DNA from: Takakia lepidozioides
Lineage: Eukaryota; Streptophyta; Takakiopsida; Takakiales; Takakiaceae
Assembly: GCA_030704615.1 (NCBI GenBank)
Contig: CM060731.1
Location: 46,252,001-46,316,000, forward strand
DNA: 64,000 nucleotides
Direction of reading: 5' to 3'
The notes beneath the pieces were generated by a model. The model searched no databases. It was not told the origin of the DNA and was given only the letters and a program-made list of their open reading frames with translations. Position numbers and translations under genes: made by a program. Shown here piece after piece: positions 9,963-20,319 of this stretch. Each line of letters opens with the position of its first letter. Position 1 is the stretch's first letter.

Positions 9963-11440
9963 TTACCATGTCACATTCCCAATCTCTGGGGGGAGCTTAA
10001 GAATACAGTTCGCAATCAAAAAGCCCTTTAAAAATACTGGCTTGGTAATTCTTGGGTTCAAATAGCTTAAACAAGTATGTTGTAAGCTCAACAGGTCTTT
10101 GAGAAAACCATTCCAGCAGGCCTAAGAGTGAGAGCTTTGATGAAAACAATTCCCTATTACAGCTTTAAAGGACTTGTATGTTCCTAAAAGCACAAGCTGA
10201 ACTGATTGTACTTCCATAAGTAGATGCAGGGCTATGGTATGTATCCCAGGGCCTTATCCAGTCACTCTGCCAAGTTTTAGAGAGATCCTCAAAAATACCA
10301 GTCTGTAATCAGGTTATAATCTCCATGGGGGAGCCTGAAAGAATGTATGTGTTCTTAAAAAGGCTTACCCAATGCCTTACTTAATACATTCTAAACTGGT
10401 GAGGCATAAACAACACTGTCTGACTCTCCAAAAGGCCAGAAAACAGGTCTGGAAAAATGCATCCAATGTCACACTTGCATCACCAAACCCTTGTCATCAC
10501 AACCAGCCCGAACCTTCACAATAAGGTCTGATTTCTAGGAGGCCCAGCCCATTTACTTCCCTGACTTAACAGATTTGGTTACCAAGAACCAGAAATCAAA
10601 GTAAAGGTTTAAGGCATATCCCCCTTGAAGCAGCTTTGAAGCAGAAAATTGCAACAACGGCAACTTGCAGCATATCTTATCCCTCCTACAGTAACCAAAT
10701 CATCTGCAAGCCAAAGAGTTCATGCCAAGTGAAATCCCTCACCTGCGCCCGTCCCAAAAACAAACACAAAAAATGTTTTGTGCGTTAGTAAGGATGCGCG
10801 AGGTGAATTACATGATTTCACAGTTGCTATCCATGTCAGGTATGAGCCATAAAGCATGCAAAGATCACAGAACCAGCAGAAGAAAGCATAGATGTGACAC
10901 CACAAAGAACCTCAATCTTTTGTGGAGTAGGACGTTGCAGTGTTCATCATCTGAATTTGAACAAGCACAACAGAATGCAACGGGAGGAGAGTTGAGGACA
11001 GGTTGTATCTTGTAATACAGGCCGCTTTCCCACCTCCATAACTGCCGCTGCTTCATCAATGAGGAAAAAACGTAGGCAAACATAACAGTATGTCATTTGC
11101 CATCGCGGGAGATGAAAGTGTCTGCCATCATCGCGCGTTCAAAAAACAAGAAACACACCCGTTCGGATCTTGCTGCTCGGGCATTCAGCCGCCATCGCCC
11201 TCTTCCAGAGAAAAAAAACACGCACGATATCGTGCTGTGTCTAGGGCAGAGAGACACTTAAAGGAAAACCACCCGCGATTTCATCCACCATCCGGTATGG
11301 ATGGTATCAGACCAGGATGAAAAATGGGCATTCAATAGGTTTAAATCAAAGGAGCATAAACCTAAAATGCATTGAAATGCATATCTGCCTGTAAATCATC
11401 CAGTTATGGTTATAACAAAAATTTCATTCAGTATGGATGA
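9960..11440. other. No recognisable gene; interior of element B
   Basis: Only short open frames without recognisable domains. 10720-11080 has slightly better coding character on both strands but no family I can name. Confidence 0.4.
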
Positions 11441-12000
11441 AACCTTAAAAACCCTCTTGGATGAACCTGGACCTCTATCCCTAGTCCTTTAGCTACCCCT
11501 GTCTGTGTACAAATCATAAATACTTGCTGCTAGCAGCTGACACTGACGGCGTGAAGTTCTTCCAGCAAACCCCAACCCTAATTATTACAGTAGTTCTAAT
11601 TCTAAATTGCATCTACTTCTCTCTAGTGTAGTCCAACATGCATTCACCTTTTTGTCTCCATTGTCTCGCCATTGACTGGGGTCGGAAAAGTGTTCATTCC
11701 AAAGCTTCTCCTCATCTCTATTACCTGTTTTTGGATACTTTCATGCTGCCAAACAGAGCAAAACAGGCTGAAATAGGTCAAAGAAGAAGGTATCTTTACC
11801 ACATTGTCCTTTACCTTGTATCATGACCCATAGAGGATTTGACCGACCATCAGCCCAAAAGGACCCCTTGTGTGTGCTGCTTGTATCTGTAGTCAGGTAA
11901 TGTTGGATTGGTATGTGAGATCGAACCACCACGGTGCAGCTAAGCAGGCAGAGATTGAAACACGGCCTGCTAAGACCAAGCTGACTCTCCCAAAAACAGC
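11440..12000 (-). repeat. Repeat family R1, copy 4 (inverted)
   Basis: In reverse complement it follows copy 1 in order: GGTCTTAGCAGGCCGTGTTTC (11958-11978), CCTTTTGGGCTGATGGTCGG, the CTATTTCAGCCTG block, GGTTGGGGTTTGCTGGAAGAA, and TAGCTAAAGGACTAGGGA. This is the longest match to the copy at 4690-5310 and supports element B being an inverted relative of element A. Confidence 0.7.
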
Positions 12001-12084
12001 GAGCGTCTCCTCGTCTCGTCTCTCTCCCAAAAACGGCGAGCTCACAAGAATGTTGGGATCTTCTCCTCGTCTCCTCTCCTCCTC

Positions 12085-12205
12085 CTCTTCTCCTTCCTGC
12101 ATCATTTGCTCAAGAGTAGGAAGGTCTGCAAAGCCTCCATCCCACGCCCCTGCATATCCTACGATCATCGCGTTCCATGACACAACATCAAATAGATGGT
12201 GAAAC
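12085..12205 (-). pseudogene. PPR fragment in element B
   Basis: The minus strand encodes DVVSWNAMIVGYAG followed by LEQMM. These are the end of one PLS-PPR module and the middle of the next. Too short to be functional. It matches the 1385-1425 fragment of element A in relative position. Confidence 0.6.
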
Positions 12206-12479
12206 GCAGGAGACAAAAAAGCCTAAGTCCCAGCCCGGTGTAAAGTTCGGCGGTGTAATCTTAAACCATTAGATCTTAAACAATCTAGACCGTTAGATCC
12301 TGTAAAATCTAACGATTCAAAATAATTTCCATCACATGATCTAACCTTGTACAACCACGTATTTTAATCTCATATATCTTGCGATCTTTGTTAAGCCACG
12401 TCCATCCAAGTCCAATTTATTGAACAGATATCAAATCGACACACCGTATAGGCGGATGGATGAACCCATCCATTGAATG

Positions 12480-12957
12480 AATTCATTAATGTATATGCCT
12501 TTTAAATGACATGTGTAGTGATGTAGTCATATATATAGAGTTATGAAACAATTTGCAGTAAGGTACTCATAAGTTTACATGCCATGTCATCGATGGATAA
12601 ACTCATCCAATGGATGAATACATGCATGTATGTGCTTTCAAAATGACACGTGTAGGGATGTAGTCGTATAAATAGAGCTGTAAAACCATCTTCAGTCATG
12701 GAGTCACAAGATTCCATGAAACGTCGTCCACGTCTAGTCAAACATATCACACTAGTCATAAAACCATCCTTGTCATCATGGTCAACAATGTTTGACCAAT
12801 GCTCCCTAATTTTCCGGAGTCATGTAGTGATATCCATTACTATAAAGTGATAAAACTATGACTGCGACGCATTTCAGCGCTCTGTAGTCGTATACCTAGT
12901 GGCATTTTTATGACTCCGCCAAATCCGTAGTCCTAAAAACGCTCATCTCTTGTAGTG
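12480..12957. repeat. Right subterminal region of element B
   Basis: Contains tandem-like segments (GATGTAGTC-TATA-ATAGAG twice, at about 12520 and 12657), GACACGTGTAGGGATG, GAGTCATGTAG and TATGACTCCGCC, ending at the TIR. The near duplicate at 12480-12640 has a period of about 135 bases. Confidence 0.5.
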
Positions 12958-12959
12958 AG

Positions 12960-13392
12960 AGCAGACCGACCACGAGAGTGACCACCAGGTTGAACAGCAG
13001 ACTGACTAGAGCAAAAAGCAGACTGAGCACCAAACTGACCAGACTGAGGACAGTGAGCAGCTAGCAGACTGACACTGAACATGGTCCTCTGAGGGAGGGC
13101 CAACATGCCGTTCCCCCCGCCCACGAGAGTGTCCACCAGACTCGACAGTAGACTAACCAGAGCGGCGAGCAGACTGAGGACACTGAGCAGCAGACTGATG
13201 CCGAACATGGACAGACTAAGGGCCAACATGTCGTTCCCCCCGCACACGAGAGTGTTCACCAGACTCGACAGCAGACTGACCAGAGCGGCGAGCAGACTGA
13301 GCACCAGGCTAACCAGACTTAGAATACTGAGCAGCATAGTGACGATAACATTGGACAGACTGAGGGCCAACATGCCGCGCACACAGAGTCTG
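12960..13392. repeat. CAGACT tandem tract with a 120-145 bp higher-order unit
   Basis: The block GGGCCAACATG(C/T)CG(T/C) recurs at about 13097, 13220 and 13364. In the first two it is followed by TTCCCCCCGC-CACGAGAGTGT-CACCAGACTCGACAG. Between them are CAGACTGA units. Frames are open on both strands (Leu-rich on minus, Arg/Ser-rich on plus) only because of the repeat. I do not call a gene here. Confidence 0.6.
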
Positions 13393-13688
13393 TCATAATG
13401 CCCTTGGCTACAGCAGGTCCGGACTTGGGGCGTTCAAGCAGGGGAGCAGTCTGCCTAGTCGCTTCCTTCCAATGACGATGTACAGGTTGTGTCCTGCCGT
13501 CTTCCACCTCTGTGATTTCAGATTTATGTTCAATTTATGTGTATTGACAGGATCTGTTGTACCTACAGGACTTGAGGACACCGTTTCCCTCCTAGGCAAT
13601 TCCACAACCCGCCCGTGTTGCTCACGTTGGCTCCACAACCAGAAAAGGTGGCTTACTTACAACGCCAACAGATGCATGGATTAGTTCA
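13393..13688. other. Unassigned sequence between repeat tract and exon candidate
   Basis: May hold intron and exon pieces of the gene called at 13689. GTATTGACAG (13542-13551) and TACCTACAG (13560-13568) look like 3' splice sites, but I cannot build a frame across it. Confidence 0.3.
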
Positions 13689-14002
13689 ATGCATGCAACC
13701 CGTGAGGCTGCCAATACAGGTCCTGCATGTGTGAACAAGCCTACAGACACAGTCGTGTTGCGAAGCAGGACCGCATCACTTTGTCAGTCTGCTGAATCGA
13801 ACCCGGCCACAGTAGTCGCCGAATCCATGGGCACAAGTAGAGCGAAGAAGCAGACTGTCGTGGAGCAGACTCGGGAAGTTTGGGAGGGTCTTGTTGCCAA
13901 GAAACCTGCGAAGAAAGGCAAGTCCGTTGTCTTCATGAACAAGGACCGCAAAATGGCATTGGATACAGACAAGGAAGTGGCTCTTCAGCGACAAATGCAC
14001 CA
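13689..14002 (+). CDS. Exon candidate of a CAGACT-associated gene (partial)
   Basis: A plus-strand frame (MHATREAANTGPAC...) with basic segments KKPAKKGKSVVFMNKDRK and ending near LQRQMH. It stops at a consensus donor, CACCA|GTGAGTAG, at 14002/14003. The following sequence (14010-14140) is AGTCTG-rich, as in the intron-like tract at 1-395, so the gene plan resembles the QT-repeat genes: exon, then an AGTCTG-rich intron, then CAGACT-coded QQT repeats (14599-14880). I do not recognise the protein. The start is uncertain and it may be part of a larger broken gene. Confidence 0.35.
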
Positions 14003-14880
14003 GTGAGTAGTCCTCCCAGTCTGCTGAGTCTGGTCACTCTAATCTGCTCAGAAGTGTGAGTCTGCTCAGTCCGCTCGGTCTGGTGAGTCTAGCGAGTCCG
14101 CTCAGTATGGGCAGTTTGTTGAATGGAGTCAGTCCGCTCAGACCATTGCATACATGGGTTTTCACACAAGGCCGTGGTCTGTGCGCAGGTTGGGTTCCCT
14201 GTAGACTTGTGACCAATTCACTACATGTTGTTAAGCGGACTTACCCCTGCACACACAATCATTTTGTTTAACATACCAAGGGAGTCCACTGGTCAGCAAA
14301 CAGTCGAGAGTCAGCAGACTGCCAGAGTACGGGAAGGGGGTATGCCTAGGCTTGTGAGCAGACAAAGGGCAATGTCGCCAGACTGACGAGAGTCTGACAG
14401 ACTGAGGAGTTGGGACTAGTCCGGCAGACTGACGAGAGTCTGACAGATTGAGGAGTTGGGACCAATCCGGCAGACTGACAGATGCAATTGGGAACTATGA
14501 GTTTGCACTGGTGAACAAACTGTCGAGAGTCACCGGAGTGGTAGAGCACAGGCGGAGGGCATTGGCCAGTAGACTGCCAAGTCTGGTCAGCAGAGTAAGT
14601 GAGAGTCCACCATACTGAGAATGGCCAGTTTGATGGCAGACCGCATGAGGCTCACTGGTCAGCCAGGTGGAGGCACGTTCATAACCAGGAGACTAGTCTG
14701 CTCATGAGAAGGCTGGCACAGCAGACTGTTCAAAGACTGAGTCCCAGCCTGGTACAGCAGACTGGTTCAGACACCAGAAGACTGGTTGAGCAGACTGGTT
14801 CAGACGGTAGAAGACTGGTTGAGCATACAAGTTCAGACACCAGAAGACTGGTTTACCAGGCTGGTTGGCAGACAGGTTGG
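14003..14880 (+). repeat. AGTCTG tract switching to CAGACT tract
   Basis: 14030-14140 carries GTCTGCTCAGTCCGCTC units (AGTCTG sense). From 14290 onward the sense flips to CAGACTG. 14380-14480 contains a direct repeat (GACTGACGAGAGTCTGACAGA-TGAGGAGTTGGGAC, two copies, period about 70). 14720-14880 encodes QQTG/EQTGSD repeats on the plus strand. Confidence 0.55.
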
Positions 14881-14966
14881 AAGTCTGGTGCACATACAAT
14901 CGTACCGCCGAAATTTTATTTCATGGGGAGAATGATACTGTACCATTTCCTACATTTCCTACTCTA

Positions 14967-16103
14967 CTTAACAATTGCTATATGGTCTGCGACCCTCCGG
15001 ATTGTGGAGTATATGTGTGCTGTAGGTGTTGGGGCACCAACCCTCTTCCCTGTTTTGTGTAAGACCCCGGGTCGCGTTTTCCATGCCTCAACGAAATCCC
15101 GTTTCCTTTTCAGCGACATATTGTTGTTGTCATTTACAGGACGGAAGCTCTTTGCTGCCACAGGGTGCAACATTCCTGCAGCACTCTTGGCGAGAATATC
15201 AACAAGCTGCCCCCTACAAATACGAAGAGAAGAGAACACATGTTTCTGCAGGTATTTGTCATCCCCAGCAATGCCAAGTATATCTGCAAATTCTTCATCC
15301 ATGGAGGATGGTACGAGGACAGGCTCCGCATCATAGGGGAAGTCATCTGTGGAAGGGCCCTCTGTTGCATTTCCCAAACCCTCTTCGTCGCCGATACTTG
15401 CATGAACCCTAAACACATTATGCAATCCTCCATGAATGGTTCCCAGTGCCGTGCCACAAGTGTGCACTATGAGTCCATCCTGCAAGTGTGGATGAAGCAA
15501 CTTCAAGACTCGGACTTGATGCTTGCACAAATTGCCCTTCATTGCCCATGGGCAAGTGCAAAAAGCCCATTCGCATCCGAGGTTGTAAACAATGTAAATT
15601 GTGTTTGGGTGATTGGTGCTTAGAACATAGGCTGGTTGCCCAGGATGGAACGGAAGAGTGACATTGCAAGCTGGGATATCGCGTGCCGCAAGCACAGAAC
15701 TGGACATGTACTTCTCCTGTTTGTCATTCCTTATGAATCCGTGCGTCTTCAGGTGAATTGCATACCAGTAGTGTGTTAGCACACGGCCTGTGAGTTCCCA
15801 TATGAGCCAATCCACTCTACGCCCAGTCATTTTTCCTTTCCCCATCCTCAGTCTTGCCTTCAAGTTTCCATGGTATGCCTCAATGCTAGCATTGGTGTCT
15901 TGACTGGCATGCGGAACATGGCGAGCTGCTGTACACCACATTGCTATTTTAGGACGCCATTGGCTGTTGGGGCACTTCAGGCTGGTTGAACTGAAATGCC
16001 CTAACCTCCTCCCAACCCGGTGAACCATGCAATTGCCGGCAGCGACATTCACAAGTAGGCTGGGTCCTGGTCCCACTACACTCAGCCGACTCGGCAGAGT
16101 CAC
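14967..16103 (-). pseudogene. MULE transposase, C-terminal exon with SWIM zinc finger
   Basis: A 379-codon open minus-strand frame. It contains the region that follows the catalytic domain in Mutator-like transposases (TNASIEAYHGNLKARLRMG, then a Trp-rich WLIWELTGRVLTHYWY). A SWIM zinc finger follows, with the Cys-x-Cys-xn-Cys-x-His pattern in CTCPWAMKGNLCKH. The tail is acidic and ends KRKRDFVEAW plus a short extension. The true exon start is probably near 16030; the first codons are read from AGTCTG-rich, intron-like sequence. The upstream exons lie at 16246-16560 (inverted) and 17670-19145. This domain normally belongs to the nuclear enzyme that excises and inserts MULE elements. Confidence 0.75.
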
Positions 16104-16235
16104 AACTCAGCAGACTCAGAAGACTCAATGAGCAGACTCGGCATAATGAGCAGACTCAGCATAATGGGCAGACTCGACAGATTGAGCAGACTCCAGACCG
16201 AGCAGACTGTCCTCATACTAGTCAACCAGACAGTC
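16080..16235 (+). repeat. CAGACT tract
   Basis: GAGCAGACTCGGCATAAT units and AGACTC repeats. On the coding (minus) strand of the MULE this is AGTCTG sense, as in other intron-like tracts of this window. Confidence 0.6.
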
Positions 16236-16245
16236 TACTAAGTTA

Positions 16246-16560
16246 GTGCCCAAGTCCACCGGCGAAGTCCTCCTTGAAGTCTCTCATGTGGGCATGTGTA
16301 CTTTGCAAGGCTATTTTTCGAGGAGTGCCCATTTTCCTATGCCTTTGGCATGTCCGGCGGGCTTGGGTGAAGCAATCATGCGCGAAAACCAAAGATCCTA
16401 TCACTACCGCAAACTTGTTGAAAGATATGGGAGACCTCATGTACTGTAGAGGTGGACCAAGCAATCCCAAAGAAGGCCTTGCATGGGTACCAACCACGCT
16501 CCGATGCATGAGAAAGAAATATCCGAATGGGCATGAATTTCTGACTACTCCACACTGCAC
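16246..16560 (+). pseudogene. MULE transposase middle exon, inverted relative to its neighbours
   Basis: The plus strand encodes FRGVPIFLCLWHVRRAWVKQ, followed by a Lys/Arg-rich helical stretch and GLAWVPTTLRCMRKKYPNG. The LCLWHV-RAW block normally follows the second catalytic aspartate of MULE transposases. The two preceding exons (minus, 17670-18706) and the following one (minus, 14967-16103) lie on the opposite strand, so this segment is inverted within the gene. CAGACT tracts border it on both sides. A separate plus-strand MULE copy is less likely, because no other plus-strand transposase part is visible nearby. Confidence 0.65.
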
Positions 16561-16818
16561 TCATATGCGACCAATAGGATGTGTATGCAAAGTCATATTT
16601 TATTTCGTTGCAAATGCTCAAAAGCATGCTCACATGACAAATGTGTCCTATGGTGCACCTCTAATCTCGGGCCCAGATGGATATCTATGAGGATACTGCT
16701 TTCTCAGCAGTGGTCAAACCAGTCATGATGTACTTAAGACACTGCATCCGTTGGCCAAGTGCAAACTTGAACGTAAACCGGTGTTTTGTGAAAGGTACTC
16801 CTCTCTCTGCCCAACGGA

Positions 16819-17418
16819 CTTGGCCAGAGGGCATCCCGAGCGGACTGGGTTGCCAGCAGACTTCCGAGTAGTCCCCTCTGGCGGACTCGCCTGCCAGTGG
16901 ACCAGAGTGAGGTCGCAGCAGACTGGCACACGTGAGTCTTGCAGCGGACTGCTTGCGAACAATCCCCTCCGGCGGACTCGCCTGCGAGCGGACTTGCTCG
17001 ACCAGACTGAGGTCGCACCAGACTGGCGCACGTAAGTCTTGCAGCGGACTGCTTGTGAACAGTCCCCTCCGGCGGACTCGCATGCGAGCGGACTTGCTCG
17101 ACCAGATTGAGGTCGCAGCAGACTGGCGCACGTGAGTCTTGCAGCAGACTGCTTGCGAACAGTCCCCTCCAGCGAACCTGCCTGTCAGCGGACTTGTTGG
17201 ACCAGACTGAGGTCGCAGTAGACTGGCGCACGTGAGTCTTGCAATGGACTGCTTGCAAACAGTCCCCTCCGGCGAACCTGCCTGCCAGCGGACTTGCTGG
17301 ACCAGACTGAGGTCGCAGCAGACTAGCGCACGTGACTCTTGCAGTGGACTGCTTGCGAACAGTCCCCTCCGGCGGACTGTCCTGCCAGCGGACTTGCCCT
17401 TAGGAGACCGGCAGCAGA
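16819..17418 (+). repeat. 100-bp tandem array (five regular copies)
   Basis: The landmark (C/T)AGACT(G/A)GC(G/A)CACGT(G/A)A(G/C)TCTTGCA starts at 16919, 17019, 17119, 17219 and 17319, an exact 100-bp period. A degenerate copy lies before it (16819-16918), and weaker related units follow to about 17640. Each unit carries CAGACTGAGGTCGCAG, CAGTCCCCTCCGGCGGAC and, in most copies, GTGAGTCTTGCAG, which looks like a donor and an acceptor side by side. It sits in what should be an intron of the MULE gene. Confidence 0.9.
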
Positions 17419-17669
17419 CTTACCCAGACTTTGCTGGCAGCACACCCGAGCAGACTGACCTTGCAGCATACTTGCGCAAGTGAGTCTTCCAGTGGACTTT
17501 GCTAGAGGACATTATCAGCGGACTGGTTTGCCAGCAGACTTGCAAAAATGAATGGGTCGGACTTGCAGCCAGGACTGCGTTGTATGGCAGGGGACTTGCC
17601 GAAGAGACAGACAATGGACGCAGACGACGGACTTGCACGCGAGTGTACAGGAGGGTACGTGAAACTTAC

Positions 17670-19145
17670 GTAATGGCGTTTATTTCGACGTCGGCATCGT
17701 TCACAATGAAGACATTGGGTCGCCAGTCCGACATTTCTGCGAGGAGAGAGTCCCGCAAGGCTGCCATCCACGGCACCAGGTCTATTGTCCGCTCACGCGC
17801 GCATATATGATGTACGCAACTGGTATACCGTTAAGCCACTCGTCGAAGACCATCAACGTGTACAATGGGAACTGTTCATATGCAGAATGTCAGATGTTGC
17901 CAGTATGCATACATCCATTACTTCTGCAAGTGGATAAATTGTGGAAGGGATGAAGAGTACCTTGTGGTGATTTGTCCCGAAGGTTGCATCGCATGCAACG
18001 ATACGGGCATGGCCTAATTGAAGCATTTGCTTCTTCTGCCACTCGGTCTGTATGCCGATTGTGAATGTTAAGTCGCCATCGTAGTGCTTGAATGTTGGCG
18101 CCAATTTCTCCTCTTGATAGAAGAAGACCGATTTCGGGTTCTGGTCTTTCCACATGCAGACACTCTCCGCATCGTTGGTATGTTTTTTGAACGTTTGCCA
18201 CGCCCGTTTCTCGGCTAGGTTGCGCACATCCTGTTCCAGCAAAAAATCGTCTCGTGTCCATGCATCCCCCAACCCGGTGTTATTCATGACGTGCTCTTTA
18301 TGTTCCATCATGATTTGGGCGACTGACAGGCCTCGGCACAGACACTCCATGACCCATGCTTTCAATTCCTCGTTAATGTGTGGTGCATAGGCATGGCGAG
18401 TGTTCCTGAACTCAACGGACTTCCCATGATAGACGTTCCTTTTTGCGTCTGTATGCTCCATATTGTTGTAGTACGTGAGGACACAAATGTCGGGGGCGAG
18501 ATAGCATTGCAAGACCTTGAAACGGCACTGGCAACCACGCTTGTAAGACTCTTCATATTCCGACTTCTTTCTCATTGGGCCTTTATGAGGGTGAGATGTT
18601 CCAGCACCCACAAGAGGTCCTCCACATTTCAGTTTGGGATCCTCCACTATCGCATTGTTGGTGCGCTTGTCATCTGCACCGTAGCAGCATTGATACCTGG
18701 ACATAAAAATCACAATGGATATCCATCGACTTCTGGAAGCATGAAATCACAGAACGTGGGTACGGAAAATGGCAACAGACATGCAATCAGACTACAAAAG
18801 GACGATGAGGATGGAGCACACATGATACTATTTAGAGAACTGCTGGCTCTCGGCTCTTTTAGCATGTCGGGTTGCACTTTAGTATGGACATTCACCCAAA
18901 ACTGAGTGGAGTAGTCCACCAAACTCTCCTCTCCAAGGAGAAAGTCATCAACTATATCCCACGGTATGCAGGCCTTCAGAACATTCTATCTGGCACCCAT
19001 ATAACCATATTGTGTGTCTCTCTTCCATTGGAGGTCCTTCGTGTTGAAGGGTCCTGGTTTGGGTGTTTGCAAACTTTGACGAAAGAGGCCGTATAATCCA
19101 GCATCTCATTTTTAGTATATCATCACCTTCTGCTTCCACGTCCAT
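17670..19145 (-). pseudogene. MULE transposase, N-terminal and catalytic exons
   Basis: Reading from 19145 downward: a weak N-terminal exon with WDIVDDFLLGEE and VHTKVQPDM (about 18960-18850). Next is an exon starting after TGTCCAG near 18706, with a Cys/His finger (GCQCRFKVL...YYNNMEH) like the DNA-binding finger of FAR1/MULE proteins. It also holds the start of the catalytic core (FTIGIQTEWQ, then GHARIVACDATFGTN), and the exon ends at 17961 (AAG|GTACTC). It joins in frame to 17871-17670 (FPLYTLMVFDEWLNGIPVAYI, then NVFIVNDADVEINAI with the second Asp), ending at a GTAAGT donor. A two-base CG expansion near 17800 shifts the frame, so the gene is broken. The next exon is inverted (16246-16560). 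Confidence 0.75.
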
Positions 19146-19299
19146 GCCCTATACAGTACAGAGGACACGCTTCAGATTCTGCAAGAAACGCGCCGCAGTA
19201 CACAGGACACGATGGACAACGTGCAAGGAGCATCAGTGAGCACGTTCACGGCTGCTGGCAAGTGGCAGGCAGCAGGGAGAAGGTTTGAATTCATGCCCT

Positions 19300-19640
19300 A
19301 AAAATGGAGGGCTCAGATGGCATTTGCGAACGGACGGTCCAGATGCGGCATCATCAGTGGACTGGAGGAAAGCGGACTCATGGGCGGCGGACTAGCGGGC
19401 AGACTGTTGGGTGGACTGGCCGGGGCTGGCACAGCGGACTGGCATGGATGGCGCGGATGGGTTTCTCGGAATGGACGATCCAGATCCTTCGGCCGGCGCG
19501 GACTGGCAGACTGGCAGATTGGGGGCAGCAGACGGGCACAGCGGACTGTTGGGTGGACTTGCGGGGACTGGCACAGCGGACTGGCCGGAGCTGGCGGTTT
19601 GGCGGACTGAGGGGAACTGGACTCACGGGCAGCGGATTGG
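19300..19640 (+). repeat. GCGGACTG/CAGACTG-rich tract
   Basis: A diverged, GC-rich form of the CAGACT repeat: GGCGGACTAGCGGGCAGACTG, GGTGGACT(G/T)GC-GGG-CTGGCACAGCGGACTGG (twice, about 120 bases apart). Overlapping open frames on both strands are a product of the repeat. Confidence 0.55.
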
Positions 19641-19734
19641 CGGGCGGACTGGATGCGCCGTACTGGGGGCACGGCGGAGCGCAGTGTAGGCCGCGGTGGA
19701 GCGCGGGCGCGGCTGCCGCGGGCGCAGCTGGTGG

Positions 19735-19870
19735 GCCGTGGCAGCAGGTGGGCGACCGCGCGCAGCGGTGGGGTCCGGGTGGGGGGAGCTGGGCGTTTGT
19801 GCGCGGGGCCCACCGGTCAGCTTGGGCGTGCCCCATAACGTCCCAATTATTGTAAAATGAGAGGCGAATG
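19735..19870 (+). repeat. Repeat R2, copy 1
   Basis: Shares GGGGCCCACC, CGACCGCGCGCAG (GCAACCGCGCGCAG) and CCCAATTATTGTAAAATGAGAGGC with the reverse complement of 56822-56955. The AATTATTGTAAAATGAGAGGC end is identical. Confidence 0.7.
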
Positions 19871-20039
19871 TCAACTACTATGGTTTTCGATGTTCTTACC
19901 AGCACCACTGTCTGAAGCAGGCAAGTCTGGAGGGAGCCCATGTCTAGGCCTTAGTTTTGCTATAAGGCCATGGTAAAACCCAGCCGCCTATGGTTTTGTA
20001 CTGACCACCCACTCTCTCGATTTTTGTTTCATGGAAGCC

Positions 20040-20315
20040 TCTTTTCCTTCCAACCAAGTTTGCCGAGGCAGCCCTCAATTTGCGAAGACGATCAAGGAAT
20101 TCCTCAATGAACTTGTCCTCAATGAACTTGTAATGAAGCCACCATAGTTGTTGCTCAGTAACCTCTGCTATCGCAAGGCCCTCAAAGAAATGGCCTCATG
20201 TTTTCCACGAATGTTGGAAGTAAGTGTTCTTACCGCACGATCAAAAGGGCCCTGGGTCTGCCGCAGCTCACCCAATTTTCTTTCCAAGTCATGAATCTGA
20301 AATAAATAAAGACAA
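20040..20315 (-). pseudogene. Unidentified host-gene exon fragments
   Basis: In reverse complement there is TTTATTTCAG|ATTCATGACTTGG (about 20300), a frame reading IHDLERKLGELRQTQGPFDRA, and then a GTAAGAAC donor near 20232. Downstream, another frame reads EQQLWWLHYKFIE, EEFLDRLRKLRAASANL and GRKRG. Both look like charged, helical coding sequence with splice sites kept. I do not recognise the protein. The pieces are short, and no complete gene can be built. Confidence 0.35.
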
Positions 20316-20319
20316 ATGC

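Larger units (their letters stand above)
8880..12957. mobile_element. CACTA-type element B, inverted relative of element A; left end uncertain
   Basis: The right end (CTTGTAGTG, ending at 12957) reads CACTACAAGAGATGAGCG in reverse complement, closely like the element A terminus. Inside it, 12480-12957 carries TAGTCAT motifs. The stretch 8880-9190 carries the same motifs and aligns to the reverse complement of the right subterminal region (TTTAGGACT-CG block). Interior landmarks match element A in inverted order: GGGCTGGGACTTAGGC (rc, near 12225) corresponds to GGGTTGGGACTTAGCC at 1321, followed by a PPR piece and R1. No clean CACTA start is visible on the left, and the bases flanking the right end (AGA) are not repeated there, so the left boundary is approximate. 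Confidence 0.5.

Noticed and set aside
12933-13398. Leu/Ser-rich and Arg/Ser-rich proteins on both strands of the CAGACT tract
   Set aside because: Both frames are open only because the repeat unit lacks stops. No non-repeat domain is attached.
14599-15336. A 245-aa plus-strand protein
   Set aside because: Its first part is the CAGACT repeat, and its second part is antisense to the MULE SWIM exon, which is the supported coding strand.
16819-17418. CRISPR-like array
   Set aside because: The whole 100-bp unit repeats without unique spacers, and the DNA is clearly eukaryotic. It is a tandem satellite-like array.
19304-19941. Several overlapping proteins in the GC-rich stretch
   Set aside because: Up to five overlapping frames on both strands arise from GC-rich repeats; none has family motifs.
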